In this document: positions 6,347-15,412 of the stretch, piece by piece
How the letters are laid out: every line of letters starts with the position of its first letter
Numbering within the stretch: position 1 is the first letter of the stretch
DNA from: Lachnospiraceae bacterium
GTDB lineage: Bacteria; Bacillota; Clostridia; Lachnospirales; Lachnospiraceae
NCBI GenBank assembly: GCA_022510565.1
Contig: JAFLTE010000015.1
Coordinates: 1 to 48,264, forward strand
Length of the DNA: 48,264 nucleotides
Reading direction: 5' to 3'
Notes under the pieces: generated by a model
Told to the model about the DNA's origin: nothing
The model's input: only the letters and a program-made list of their open reading frames with translations
Databases searched by the model: none
Position numbers and translations under genes: made by a program

Positions 6347-8503
6347 CTATTGTTTAGCAAACTTTGTTGTGTCAACCCGCAGGGAATCCACTGCCTTATA
6401 CGGTCTGAACAATAAGTACAGGAAACCGATTACAAGGAGAAGTGACACAACCGTTCCGATAGCGAATCCGCCTCCCGCAAAGAATGTTCCGAGCTGGTAG
6501 ATACACATCGCTACGATATAAGCAAGCACACACTGGTATCCGATGGCAAACCAGAACCACTTAGCGTTGTTCATCTCTCTCTTAATTGCGCCCATCGCTG
6601 CAAAACACGGTGCACACAAAAGGTTAAATGCCAGAAATCCATATGCTGCAATCGGTGTCATAACCATTGCAAGGCTGCCCCATACTTCCGCGCCGTCTTC
6701 CGCAACCTCGGCAAATCCAAACAGCATGCCGAAGGTAGCTACAACATTTTCTTTGGCAATCAGACCGGTAACAGCGGCAACCGCCATCTTCCAGCCTTCT
6801 CCTGCCTGCGTCCATCCCAACGGTGCGAAAATCCATGCTATAGCGCTGCCAATCTTCGCCAGAATACTGGCATCAAGCTGCTCCGCTTCCAGCATACCGA
6901 AGCTACCGTCCGCCCAGCCAAAGCTCATTAAGAACCACAAGACGATTGTAGATAAAAGGATAATCGTACCCGCCTTTTTGATGAAGGACCATCCGCGCTC
7001 CCACATACTCCTTAGGACTGCGCCCACGGTAGGCATATGGTATGCCGGAAGCTCCATAACAAAAGGTGCCGGCTCTCCTGCAAACATTTTCGTCTTCTTT
7101 AATATGATGCCGGAGCAGACGATAGCTGCAATACCAATCAGGAAAGCACTCCATGCAATCGCGCCGGAGTTATCAAAAAATGCGCCCGCAATCAACGCAA
7201 TGATCGGCAGCTTGGCACCACAGGGAATAAATGTAGTGGTCATAATCGTCATTTTGCGGTCCCTGTCATTTTCAATCGTGCGGGACGCCATGACACCGGG
7301 CACACCGCAGCCCGTACCGATCAGAATCGGAATAAAGGATTTTCCCGATAAACCAAATTTACGGAAAATACGGTCCATGATAAATGCCACTCTCGCCATA
7401 TAACCGCAGGATTCCAGGAATGCCAGGAAAATAAACAACACAAGCATCTGTGGCACGAAACCGAGAACCGCGCCCACACCTGCTACAATACCGTTCAAAA
7501 TCAGACCCTGCAGCCAATCCGCACAGTTAATGCTCTCGAGAACACTCTCGATTGCGGGCGGAATAATTTCACCGAACAATACATCGTTCGTCCAGTCAGT
7601 CACAATCGTTCCGATTGTCGTAACGGATACATAATATACGATAAACATTATAACCGCAAAAATCGGAAGTGCCAGCCATCTGTTTGTTACAATTCTGTCA
7701 ATTTTGTCGGAGGTTGTCATCGTATTGTTTTTGTTCTTGGCAACGCAGTCCTTGATGACGGATGAAATGTATACGTACCTTTCGTTGGTGATGATGCTCT
7801 CCGTATCGTCATCAAAGGCATCTTCAAGATTCTTAATCTCAGCGCTTACATCAGGCACAACCTGCATCTGCTCTTCAATCTTGCTGTCTTTCTCCAACAA
7901 TTTGATGGAGAAAAATCTCTTCCGATCTTCCGCTACACTTTCCAGTTTTGCGGATACGGATGCAATAGCATCCTCCACTTTCTCATCAAATCTGTGCACT
8001 ACAGTCTGCGCTTTTTGGCCGGCAAGTGCCACTGCCTTATCGGCTGCCTCCTGAATGCCGGTACCTTTCAGCGCGGAAATTTCCACCACCTCACAGCCCA
8101 GACTTTTGCTCAGCTTATCCGGAGAAATCTTGTCGCCGTTCTTATTGACAAGGTCCATCATATTGACTGCCATCACAACCGGAATACCAAGCTCCATCAA
8201 CTGTGTGGACAAATATAAATTTCTCTCGATGTTTGTACCATCCACAATATTGATGATGGCGTCGGGCCTCTCACCAATCAGGTAATTTCTGGCAACCACT
8301 TCTTCCAATGTGTAAGGGGATAAAGAATAAATACCCGGCAGATCCATAATAATCACATCTTTATTGCTTCTTAGTTTACCCTCTTTTTTCTCCACCGTAA
8401 CACCGGGCCAGTTTCCTACAAACTGGTTCGACCCTGTCAGGGCGTTAAATAGTGTTGTTTTACCGCAGTTGGGATTCCCTGCGAGTGCAATTTTTACTGA
8501 CAT
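6347..8503 (-). CDS. feoB: Ferrous iron transporter FeoB
   Basis: This 718-residue protein moves Fe(II) across the cytoplasmic membrane. The N-terminal G domain shows G1 GNPNCGKTT (9-17), G3 DLPG (54-57), G4 NMMD (114-117) and G5 SALKGTG. A helical linker with the guanine dissociation inhibitor region runs to about residue 270. The membrane part holds the two Gate repeats, with GTGCGVPGVMASRT and IPCGAKLP as the conserved pore segments. Length is normal for the family. GGAGG lies 8 bases before the ATG. It follows feoA1 with a 58-base gap and is the core of a four-gene iron operon under five copies of a dyad operator. Confidence 0.97.
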   Translation of the reverse strand: MSVKIALAGNPNCGKTTLFNALTGSNQFVGNWPGVTVEKKEGKLRSNKDVIIMDLPGIYSLSPYTLEEVVARNYLIGERPDAIINIVDGTNIERNLYLSTQLMELGIPVVMAVNMMDLVNKNGDKISPDKLSKSLGCEVVEISALKGTGIQEAADKAVALAGQKAQTVVHRFDEKVEDAIASVSAKLESVAEDRKRFFSIKLLEKDSKIEEQMQVVPDVSAEIKNLEDAFDDDTESIITNERYVYISSVIKDCVAKNKNNTMTTSDKIDRIVTNRWLALPIFAVIMFIVYYVSVTTIGTIVTDWTNDVLFGEIIPPAIESVLESINCADWLQGLILNGIVAGVGAVLGFVPQMLVLFIFLAFLESCGYMARVAFIMDRIFRKFGLSGKSFIPILIGTGCGVPGVMASRTIENDRDRKMTIMTTTFIPCGAKLPIIALIAGAFFDNSGAIAWSAFLIGIAAIVCSGIILKKTKMFAGEPAPFVMELPAYHMPTVGAVLRSMWERGWSFIKKAGTIILLSTIVLWFLMSFGWADGSFGMLEAEQLDASILAKIGSAIAWIFAPLGWTQAGEGWKMAVAAVTGLIAKENVVATFGMLFGFAEVAEDGAEVWGSLAMVMTPIAAYGFLAFNLLCAPCFAAMGAIKREMNNAKWFWFAIGYQCVLAYIVAMCIYQLGTFFAGGGFAIGTVVSLLLVIGFLYLLFRPYKAVDSLRVDTTKFAKQ

Positions 8504-8561
8504 TTTTTACCTCCTAATCTATCCGCATTTTATGTCATGCTGCCTGACAAAACACTTGAAG

Positions 8562-8783
8562 CTATTCAACCTCTATCATCTCAGCATCAGCCTTGCGCAA
8601 AGATAACTCATATCCTCGTACGGTAACTTCCACAGGATCTCCGAGGGGCGCCACCTTGCGTACAAATATGGCAACACCTTTTGTAATTCCCATATCCATG
8701 ATACGCCTCTTGACCGGTCCTTCTCCCGACAGCTTCTTAACCGTCACAGTTTCACCGCAGGATACTTCTCTCAATGTTTTCAT
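8562..8783 (-). CDS. feoA: FeoA family protein (proximal copy)
   Basis: A 73-residue SH3-like FeoA protein, thought to bind the FeoB G domain and tune transport. Family features include KRRIMDMGITKG in the centre and VEVTVRGYELSLRKADAEMIEV at the end, in which the short motif RGYELSLRK is typical. A TTG one codon upstream is open, but the ATG at 8783 has GGAGGAGG at the right distance and is the better start. It lies directly between the operator array and feoB. Confidence 0.93.
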   Translation of the reverse strand: MKTLREVSCGETVTVKKLSGEGPVKRRIMDMGITKGVAIFVRKVAPLGDPVEVTVRGYELSLRKADAEMIEVE

Positions 8784-8811
8784 CAATATCCTCCTCCATT
8801 TGAAAATATAT

Positions 8812-8909
8812 AGTTAGTTTAAACTTACCGAAATCGTTAAAAATAAATTGCAGTTAGTTATAACTTACCCAAAACAATAAAAATAAATTGTGGTTAGTTG
8901 CAACTTACC
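8812..8909. repeat. Three tandem 40-bp repeats, each with a dyad operator
   Basis: Three units repeat with an exact 40-bp period. Each contains RGTTAG-N6-CTTACC: 8812-8829, 8852-8869 and 8892-8909. The rest of the unit is the A/T-rich sequence AATAAAAATAAATTG or a close variant. The same dyad with CTAACT as its second half occurs twice at the feo promoter. The array lies between feoA2 and feoA1. The units probably bind the same iron-responsive repressor; which one is inferred. Confidence 0.75.
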
Positions 8910-8930
8910 CAATTCCATAAAAATAAACTG

Positions 8931-9140
8931 TTATACAATAATACGGCTCGCCATATCCTTACCGATTGCGACTCTGGAATCTTTAATATTCACAATCAGG
9001 TTTCCGCCTGACGTAGAGATTACCGTCACATCAGCTCCCGCGACAAACCCGAGATTCTCCAAAAATTGTCTGACGTTCTCTTTGCCGCCGACTCTTTTAA
9101 TGGAAGCAAGTTCTCCTTCTTTTGCAAGTGTTAATGGCAT
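8931..9140 (-). CDS. feoA: FeoA family protein (distal, first gene of the operon)
   Basis: A 69-residue second FeoA protein, diverged from the copy downstream. It has the FeoA core VRQFLENLGFVAGADVTV and a final segment DSRVAIGKDMASRI. Two ATGs are possible; AAGGAG abuts the one at 9149 and is 9 bases before the one at 9140, so 9140 is preferred. Two FeoA proteins before one FeoB is common in Clostridia and may give separate regulatory and structural partners. The gene is led by a TTGACA promoter overlapped by two operators. Confidence 0.92.
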   Translation of the reverse strand: MPLTLAKEGELASIKRVGGKENVRQFLENLGFVAGADVTVISTSGGNLIVNIKDSRVAIGKDMASRIIV

Positions 9141-9216
9141 CACACTCATCTCCTTCTCGCTAATTTCCTTAATTTATGTACCGCCCTGCTATAATATATG
9201 CCGCTTTTGGCATTTT

Positions 9217-9276
9217 AGTTAGCAATTACTAACTCAAGTGCATTCTTAGGTTAGCACAAACTAACTGAGGTGTCAA
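9217..9276 (-). promoter_or_regulatory. feo promoter with two dyad operators
   Basis: On the minus strand TTGACA (9276-9271) has TAACCT 17 bases later. The operator AGTTAG-TTTGTG-CTAACC (9266-9249) fills the spacer and overlaps this -10 box. A second copy, AGTTAG-TAATTG-CTAACT (9234-9217), is centred 32 bp downstream, three helical turns away. Bound protein would block RNA polymerase. The GTTAG half-site resembles the DtxR/IdeR half-site, but the 6-base spacer is wider than in that consensus. Confidence 0.75.
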
Positions 9277-9307
9277 TAATTTTATAAAAATTTTTTTCTT
9301 AGATTTA

Positions 9308-10243
9308 TCATAGCAATGATTGCAAAACAGTATCTACAACATCACAATAATCTCTGTGAGAACTTAATGCCATAGCCTGAAGTACATACACCACATTCTT
9401 CTCCGGCATAACTTTGATTTGCTGGCCACCGTATCCATTACAGCCGTATCCGTCATCATATATCCACCACATATAGCCGTAGCCATGCTTAATCAGATTT
9501 CGCCCATGAAAGAGATCGATCGGTGTAAGTGCATCATTGATATATTTTTCCGATACTATTTGATTACCATCACACTTACCTTTATTTTTAAACAAAAGAC
9601 CAATTTGAGCTAAATCACGTGCGGAAAGATTAGATGTATTCTGCTCTGCTATAGCGGTACCAATGTTATAACAGAGTCCGTCCGAGAACATAAACCACCT
9701 TTCACTTTCAATCCCAAGTGGCTGATATAAATATGAATTGCAAAAATCAAAAATATTCATTCCCGTTGCGGCAGCAAGCACTGCCGAAAGAAGAATGACA
9801 TCCCACTCTTTATACGATGATACTGTCCCCGGATATGTTTCCATTTTAACATCTGCTATGTACGCCAAATGATCTTTTGCGCGATTAAATTGCTCCATCA
9901 TAGGGCAATGATACTTTACTCCACCGTTCCAATAGATGCCACTAGACATTGTTAATAAGTGCTTAATGGTAATAAGCGGATGATAAGAGTTATTCCTTCC
10001 GTCAAACAACGGCAGATAGGTAGAAATCGGCTCGTCCACACTAGTGATAAATCCTTTGTCAATAGCAATTCCACAGCATACCGACAGAATACTTTTCCAA
10101 ATGGATTTGATATTATGACGGGATGTTTCGTTGTAATTATTATAATACCGCTCTAAGACAATCTCATCATTTTGATATATAAGCACACTGTTTAACAGGC
10201 GATAATGCCTGCTTTTTACGTACTCATCCAATTTCTGTATCAT
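9308..10243 (-). CDS. Serine hydrolase of the beta-lactamase / PBP4*-like fold
   Basis: A 311-residue class C beta-lactamase-fold hydrolase. The catalytic SxxK is SIWK in NIKSIWKSILSVCCG. IKHLLTMSSGIYW and LYQPLGI are further family landmarks. The usual YxN motif is replaced by SYKEW, and the third motif is around NGYGGQ. No signal peptide or membrane segment is visible, so it may act in the cytoplasm. Its start overlaps the stop of the UvrA-like gene by 4 bases (ATGA), so the two are translationally coupled. Function may be esterase or peptidase; resistance to beta-lactams should not be assumed. Confidence 0.85.
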   Translation of the reverse strand: MIQKLDEYVKSRHYRLLNSVLIYQNDEIVLERYYNNYNETSRHNIKSIWKSILSVCCGIAIDKGFITSVDEPISTYLPLFDGRNNSYHPLITIKHLLTMSSGIYWNGGVKYHCPMMEQFNRAKDHLAYIADVKMETYPGTVSSYKEWDVILLSAVLAAATGMNIFDFCNSYLYQPLGIESERWFMFSDGLCYNIGTAIAEQNTSNLSARDLAQIGLLFKNKGKCDGNQIVSEKYINDALTPIDLFHGRNLIKHGYGYMWWIYDDGYGCNGYGGQQIKVMPEKNVVYVLQAMALSSHRDYCDVVDTVLQSLL

Positions 10244-12603
10244 TTCAGATACCTTCCTACAATTGATTTATCACTTGTTTTCAGTTCCTCCGGTGTTCCT
10301 GCAGCAATCACATATCCACCGTCGTTTCCGCCACCGGGACCGAGTTCGATGATATAGTCACAATTTGACAATATATTCGGATCATGCTCCGTTACGATAA
10401 CACTGCCACCGTTTTCCACAATCTCCTGCAATAGCTCCATGAGCTTTTCACTGTCATAGAGCGACAACCCCGTTGTCGGTTCGTCAAGGATATATAAGAC
10501 ATTTGCCGATTTACGAATTTTAACAAGTTCACGAGCCAATTTTATCCTTTGACTTTCACCTCCCGAAATTGTCGGAGTTTTCTGCCCCAGCTTGATGTAC
10601 CCCATGCCGACTCTCTTTAGTGTTTGAAGCATTTCGTTAATCAGCTTGTCCTTACCCTCAAAATATACGATTGCTTCATCGACCGTCATATTGAGAATAT
10701 CGCGAATGTTTTTGCCATCCACTTCAACCTCGCATGCCTCTGGTATAAAGCCTGTTGTACCGCATGCTTCACAGTCTATGTCAATGAAGTTCCCCATCCC
10801 AATATGATAATGTACGATACCTTCACCATGGCATACTCGGCATCCTCCCTCAGAGTTTGTAGAAAACAGACCAACAGGCATTCCTGATTCCTTTGCAAAA
10901 AGGTTACGAATACGGTCAAACACCCCCGTATAGGTTGCCGGACAGGAGGTTTTCGAACGTCCGATGGGCTTTTGGTCAATAACAATACACTTCATGATAC
11001 TTTCCCAACCGGACAGCATTGCATCCACTGCGCTGAAATCGCCGTCTTCTGCTTCTTCATCACTCACAAATTGATTCTTCAACGCCTTTCTGAGCAGCGG
11101 TACAAGTGTATCTGATACCAAACTTGACTTTCCACTGCCGGATACCCCTGCAATACCTACCATGATGCCAAGCGGAATATCTACGGAAATATTACGCAAA
11201 TTGTGCTGCTTTGCTCCGCTGATGTGAAGCATATTTTCAGAGACAACGGCACGCGCTAAGGGCTTGATAAGAAAGCCTTTTTCGCGCGAAAGATAAGGTG
11301 CCGTCCTTGACTTATCGCAGATTAGAAAATCATTATAATTGCCCTCGTAAATCTTATAACCGCCTTCGATCCCCGCGTCAGGACCAAGATCAATAATATA
11401 GTCGGCTGCGCGCATAAAGTTTTCATCATGTTCTACCGCAACAACCGTATTACCTCTATCAACAAGATTCTTGATAATAGAGATCAGCTTTTCCTTTTCC
11501 AACTCATGTAATCCAATGGTTGGTTCATCAAAAACGAAAACAAGCGAATCCATTTCCGCGATTATATAACTTGCCAGAAATAATCTTTGTATCTCCCCAC
11601 CGGAAAGCGTAGGTATAGGACGTGCAAGTGAGAGATGGTGCAAACCTACGTCGACCATACATTCCAGTTTTGCCAATATCTCATTTAAAAGCGGCTGCGC
11701 ACCGTCAATCTCCAGGCCATCCAAAACGTCTTTAAGTTCACTGATATACATATTCTCAAATTCAGAAAAGGTTTTCCCGCCAACAGTCGTATGGGCGGCC
11801 ATTTCACCAAGTCCACTACCGCTGCACTTTGGACATACCACCTCTTCTGCGTAAATTTTTGAAAAGAGAAAAAGTTTTTTTCTCGGTGTGGGATTTTCCT
11901 CACTTGAATATGTCTGATCGCCAACAGGTACAAATGCATTAACGCCTTCAAATTTCGTTTTTGGAGAACCATATTTTAGAGCAGAGAACTGCTCGGGAGT
12001 CAATGATGCAAGTGTCTGTTCAGGCGACACGTCAAGATATTTGTAATAGTCTGCAATCTTATTTCCCCAAGTTCTGATAATTTGAAATTTTCCCTCGAGC
12101 ACATCCTTGACTGCTACTGATGTGTCGCCATAAATTGCATTTTCATCAATTTGCTTATATTTTCCCACACCAAGGCATTTGGGGCACATCCCTGCAGGTG
12201 AGAATTTTTGAAACATGTTCATGGCAAGCGGTAGCCCGTCATCATACTCTGGATCACGCTTTCCATAAGCCGAAAATAACACAGCCAGCATGGAAGATAG
12301 GCCTGATCTGGTACCAACCGTACTCCTCGGGTTTGATTGCCGAATGATGCGCTGCTCAACGGCAACAGTCGGCGAAAGCCCACTGATACTATCAAAGGCA
12401 GGAACACTGTCCACTGTGAGCTGCATACCGGAAAACATCAGGTACCTTCGTCTACCCTCTTCGTATAGTGTATCGAAGGCGAGACTTGACTTTCCGGAAC
12501 CGGATACCCCGGTTATTACGGTAAGTTTACCACGAGGTATTTTCACATTAACACCTTTTAAATTATGTATGCGTGCATTTTTTATTTCAATATTCTTATT
12601 CAT
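10240..12603 (-). CDS. UvrA-like ABC ATPase (short UvrA paralogue)
   Basis: A 787-residue protein with the full UvrA plan: two Walker A motifs GVSGSGKSS (about residues 33 and 485), two signatures LSGGEIQR and ISGGESQR, two Walker B sites ending DEPT, and zinc-finger cysteines CPKC...CPKC in the first half and CRVC...CEAC in the second. True UvrA is about 940 residues, so some 150 are missing, mostly in the insert region before the first zinc module that in UvrA binds UvrB. Such short paralogues (UvrA2/DrrC type) are linked to drug tolerance or self-protection. It follows the nucleoside hydrolase by 11 bases and overlaps the serine hydrolase. Confidence 0.88.
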   Translation of the reverse strand: MNKNIEIKNARIHNLKGVNVKIPRGKLTVITGVSGSGKSSLAFDTLYEEGRRRYLMFSGMQLTVDSVPAFDSISGLSPTVAVEQRIIRQSNPRSTVGTRSGLSSMLAVLFSAYGKRDPEYDDGLPLAMNMFQKFSPAGMCPKCLGVGKYKQIDENAIYGDTSVAVKDVLEGKFQIIRTWGNKIADYYKYLDVSPEQTLASLTPEQFSALKYGSPKTKFEGVNAFVPVGDQTYSSEENPTPRKKLFLFSKIYAEEVVCPKCSGSGLGEMAAHTTVGGKTFSEFENMYISELKDVLDGLEIDGAQPLLNEILAKLECMVDVGLHHLSLARPIPTLSGGEIQRLFLASYIIAEMDSLVFVFDEPTIGLHELEKEKLISIIKNLVDRGNTVVAVEHDENFMRAADYIIDLGPDAGIEGGYKIYEGNYNDFLICDKSRTAPYLSREKGFLIKPLARAVVSENMLHISGAKQHNLRNISVDIPLGIMVGIAGVSGSGKSSLVSDTLVPLLRKALKNQFVSDEEAEDGDFSAVDAMLSGWESIMKCIVIDQKPIGRSKTSCPATYTGVFDRIRNLFAKESGMPVGLFSTNSEGGCRVCHGEGIVHYHIGMGNFIDIDCEACGTTGFIPEACEVEVDGKNIRDILNMTVDEAIVYFEGKDKLINEMLQTLKRVGMGYIKLGQKTPTISGGESQRIKLARELVKIRKSANVLYILDEPTTGLSLYDSEKLMELLQEIVENGGSVIVTEHDPNILSNCDYIIELGPGGGNDGGYVIAAGTPEELKTSDKSIVGRYLK

Positions 12604-12614
12604 ATGATTTTCCC

Positions 12615-13859
12615 TTATGTGTTCGCATCGACAAAGTATGCATAATTAAATTCTGATTCATCCTGCATATGACAAATCAAATCCGTGACAAAGTCCCAAT
12701 AAACCTCAGTGTTTACAGACATTACCACTTTCACATCACCGTTTTCATCACAAATTGTATGACCATATTCCGGACTGTTCACATCCGTGTTAATCTCAAG
12801 CGATAACATCCTTTCGTCCTGTATCACATGGGGATTCAAAAGGACCACCGCCGCAATGGCATCTGTGCAGCTTGATTTGTAATGGGTATTTCTTCTGTAC
12901 TGGCTGTACCAATTATCGAGCCAGAGATTTGAGATCAGCGTATCATTTTTTGCATCCATCAAATCAAACACCGCTTTATTTAAAACCGCCGTCTCCGCGG
13001 CATCGTGGGGAATCGCCGTCTGCGACGGGAATGCACTTTTCAGGCACACGTCAAATGCTTCGGCATCATAGAAGACATTGAAGTCGGCATATGGCGTATA
13101 GGTTCCAGCCCCTTCTATGATGGTTCCCATATAGATGATTCCGGCGGTATTCGCCGCGAAAGAGGCATCCTTTTCACACGCCAGTGCAATATTCGTGGCA
13201 GCGCCAACAGAGATAATTGTCACTTCTCCCTTGTATTTTGCTGCCTGCTCTATCATAAAATCGACGGAATTTAAGTCCTGCGGCTCCGTCTCGGAATAAC
13301 CCCATTTTCTTTCATAGTAGGAGCCGAGGTCATGATATTTCTCAGGCTCTACATATTCATCAAAATGGTGCATGGAGCCATAGCGGTCAATCTTCCCGAT
13401 GATTTTCTCCTGCTCCTCTAAATCCCTGACCCCGTTAATGGGTATATCCGTTCCCATATATACCGGAATATCTGCTCGCCCGATTCGCTCCAACTGCACC
13501 AACGCGGAATTCGTCCCGTATGACACGAACTGATTGCCGCCCGTAATCGTCACACCTAACAAATCAATCAATCCGAGTGTATCCGCCTGCGCCAATATGC
13601 ACATGCACATCGCATCATCGTAAAGATAACTCATATCGCAATCCAGAATAACCTTAGGAATTGTCTCACTCTGCTTCAGTCCATACTTGCTCACCAGATA
13701 TTCGGCTGCAGCTCTATCTTCTTCAGCGGAATATGAGGGAATCGTACTTTCTGCTGCTTCTTGCACGACACTATTATTTTCTTCTTGTTCCGCAATGGTT
13801 TCCCCGCATCCTGCTAACAGTAAAGCAACGGCAAGTACGAGTGCTGTTACTTTTTTCAT
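12615..13859 (-). CDS. Nucleoside hydrolase-like lipoprotein
   Basis: The product starts with a lipoprotein signal (MKKVTALVLAVALLLAGC; lipobox LAGC), so it should be anchored outside the cytoplasmic membrane. The mature part is a nucleoside hydrolase (inosine-uridine hydrolase fold): the calcium-binding aspartate cluster is DCDMSYLYDD, GVTITGGN follows, and a C-terminal CTDAIAA carries another conserved Asp. Members cleave the N-glycosidic bond of ribonucleosides. The DxDxxxDD motif is two residues longer than the usual DTDPGIDD, so activity needs checking. I chose 13859 (AAGGGA 9 bases before); a longer frame to 13922 runs through the pgi terminator hairpin. Confidence 0.85.
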   Translation of the reverse strand: MKKVTALVLAVALLLAGCGETIAEQEENNSVVQEAAESTIPSYSAEEDRAAAEYLVSKYGLKQSETIPKVILDCDMSYLYDDAMCMCILAQADTLGLIDLLGVTITGGNQFVSYGTNSALVQLERIGRADIPVYMGTDIPINGVRDLEEQEKIIGKIDRYGSMHHFDEYVEPEKYHDLGSYYERKWGYSETEPQDLNSVDFMIEQAAKYKGEVTIISVGAATNIALACEKDASFAANTAGIIYMGTIIEGAGTYTPYADFNVFYDAEAFDVCLKSAFPSQTAIPHDAAETAVLNKAVFDLMDAKNDTLISNLWLDNWYSQYRRNTHYKSSCTDAIAAVVLLNPHVIQDERMLSLEINTDVNSPEYGHTICDENGDVKVVMSVNTEVYWDFVTDLICHMQDESEFNYAYFVDANT

Positions 13860-13882
13860 ATTATGTGTCCCTTCTGTTTTTA

Positions 13883-13915
13883 AAAAGTGCTTACCCACTC
13901 GGGATAAGCACTTTT
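13883..13915 (-). terminator. Terminator after pgi
   Basis: Arms AAAAGTGCTTA and TAAGCACTTTT (11 bp) plus an inner CCC/GGG pair form a strong hairpin, followed on the minus strand by TTTTTAAAAA. It ends the pgi transcript just before the nucleoside hydrolase gene. Confidence 0.75.
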
Positions 13916-13957
13916 CATTCATATCTTATATTCGTTCTTATGCCACCTGCATAAACC

Positions 13958-15304
13958 TTACAGTCTCTTCAACAGTTCCTCTCTCTGTGCCTCGTAGCCC
14001 GGCTTGCCGAGGAGCGCGAACATGTTCTTCTTGTAGCTCTCCACACCCGGCTGGTTGAACGGATTCACACCCAAAAGGTATCCGCTGACACCGCACGCAA
14101 ACTCGAAGAAGTAGAACAACTGACCTAAGTAGAACTCATTCACCTCGGGAATATTCACCATAAGGTTCGGAACCTGTCCGTCCGTATGTGCAAGGATTGT
14201 TCCGTTCATAGCGCTCTTGTTTACGAAGTCCACATTTTTGCCCGCCAGATAATTCAGACCGTCCAAATCTACCGGCTCCTCGCCGATGATAATTTCTTCT
14301 CTGCTTGTCTCAATGTTGATAACCGTCTCAAACAGGTTTCTGGAACCGTCCTGAATGAACTGTCCCATGGAATGTAAGTCCGTGGTCAGGTCAACGCTGG
14401 CCGGGAAGATACCTTTCTGGTCTTTGCCCTCCGACTCGCCGTAAAGCTGTTTCCACCACTCGGACACGTAATGTACGCTGGGCTCGTAATTGGCGAGAAT
14501 CTCGATTGCCTTACCTTTTCTTAATAAGATGTTACGAACCGCCGCATATTTCAGTGCATCATTCTCCTCGAAAGGTGCTTCAAGCGCCATCTTTCTGCCT
14601 TCTGCCGCGCCTTCCATCAATTTATCAATATCCGCGCCGGATACTGCAATGGGAAGCAGACCCACCGCTGTCAGTACGGAGAAACGTCCGCCTACATCAT
14701 CCGGAACAACGAAACTCTCGTAGCCTTCTTCATTCGCAAGATTCTTCAGAGAACCTCTTGCCTTATCGGTGGTCGCATAAATTCTCTTCGCAGCCCCCTC
14801 TTTGCCGTACTTCTTTTCCGCCATCTCTTTAAACACACGGAATGCAATGGCGGGCTCCGTGGTAGTACCGGACTTGGAAATCATGTTAATGGAGAAATCC
14901 CTGTCGCCGATTACATCAATTAAATGCTTAATATAAGTGGAGCTGATGGAATTACCCACGAAATATATTTCCGGTGTCTTTCTGATAGACTTATCCACTA
15001 CATTGTAGAAGCTGTGACGTAAGAATTCGATTGCCGCCCTCGCACCCAGATAAGAACCGCCGATACCGATTACTACAAGTACTTCAGAGTCATTCTGAAT
15101 CTTGGCTGCCGCCTGCTTGATTCTTGCAAACTCTTCCTTATCGTAATCAACCGGCAAATCAATCCATCCTAAGAAATCATTTCCGGCTCCTGTCTTTTTC
15201 ACAAGTACTTCCTTCGCATCCAACGCCAGTTTCTTCATGGATTCCACTTCGTTGTCACCGATGAAAGAAGCCGCCTTGGAATAATCAAATGTCACTTTAC
15301 TCAT
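13958..15304 (-). CDS. pgi: Glucose-6-phosphate isomerase
   Basis: A 448-residue phosphoglucose isomerase that interconverts glucose 6-phosphate and fructose 6-phosphate in glycolysis. The sugar-phosphate binding elements [13 protein letters not shown] and [11 protein letters not shown] are intact, as are the catalytic Glu region ([14 protein letters not shown]) and the C-terminal [12 protein letters not shown] motif with its lysine. Length matches the short bacterial form of Clostridia and Bacilli. AAGGAGAG lies 7 bases before the ATG. It stands alone between murG (108 bases upstream) and a terminator. Confidence 0.97.
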   Translation of the reverse strand: MSKVTFDYSKAASFIGDNEVESMKKLALDAKEVLVKKTGAGNDFLGWIDLPVDYDKEEFARIKQAAAKIQNDSEVLVVIGIGGSYLGARAAIEFLRHSFYNVVDKSIRKTPEIYFVGNSISSTYIKHLIDVIGDRDFSINMISKSGTTTEPAIAFRVFKEMAEKKYGKEGAAKRIYATTDKARGSLKNLANEEGYESFVVPDDVGGRFSVLTAVGLLPIAVSGADIDKLMEGAAEGRKMALEAPFEENDALKYAAVRNILLRKGKAIEILANYEPSVHYVSEWWKQLYGESEGKDQKGIFPASVDLTTDLHSMGQFIQDGSRNLFETVINIETSREEIIIGEEPVDLDGLNYLAGKNVDFVNKSAMNGTILAHTDGQVPNLMVNIPEVNEFYLGQLFYFFEFACGVSGYLLGVNPFNQPGVESYKKNMFALLGKPGYEAQREELLKRL

Positions 15305-15412
15305 CGTTTCTCTCCTTTTCTATCAGACACCGTTTGTGCCCTTTATTTATTCCCGCATAACGGGATGAATGACTGCTGCCACTGATAAGTGTAGCATTGC
15401 ACACATGGTTTT

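Noticed and set aside
6543..7403. Open frame of 286 codons opposite feoB
   Set aside because: It mirrors the feoB codons (Ala/Ile/Pro-rich antisense) and has no start signals.
8812..8909. Regular 40-bp repeats as a possible CRISPR array
   Set aside because: Only three units, the whole unit is repeated rather than repeat plus unique spacer, and no cas gene is near. The conserved part is a dyad also found at the feo promoter.
9308..10243. Annotation as a true beta-lactamase
   Set aside because: No signal peptide, the YxN motif is not kept, and relatives of this fold are mostly esterases or peptidases.
15340..15380. Small CCCG/CGGG hairpin between murG and pgi
   Set aside because: Only a 4-6 bp stem and no T-run on the minus strand. 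It could be a weak attenuator but is not convincing as a terminator.
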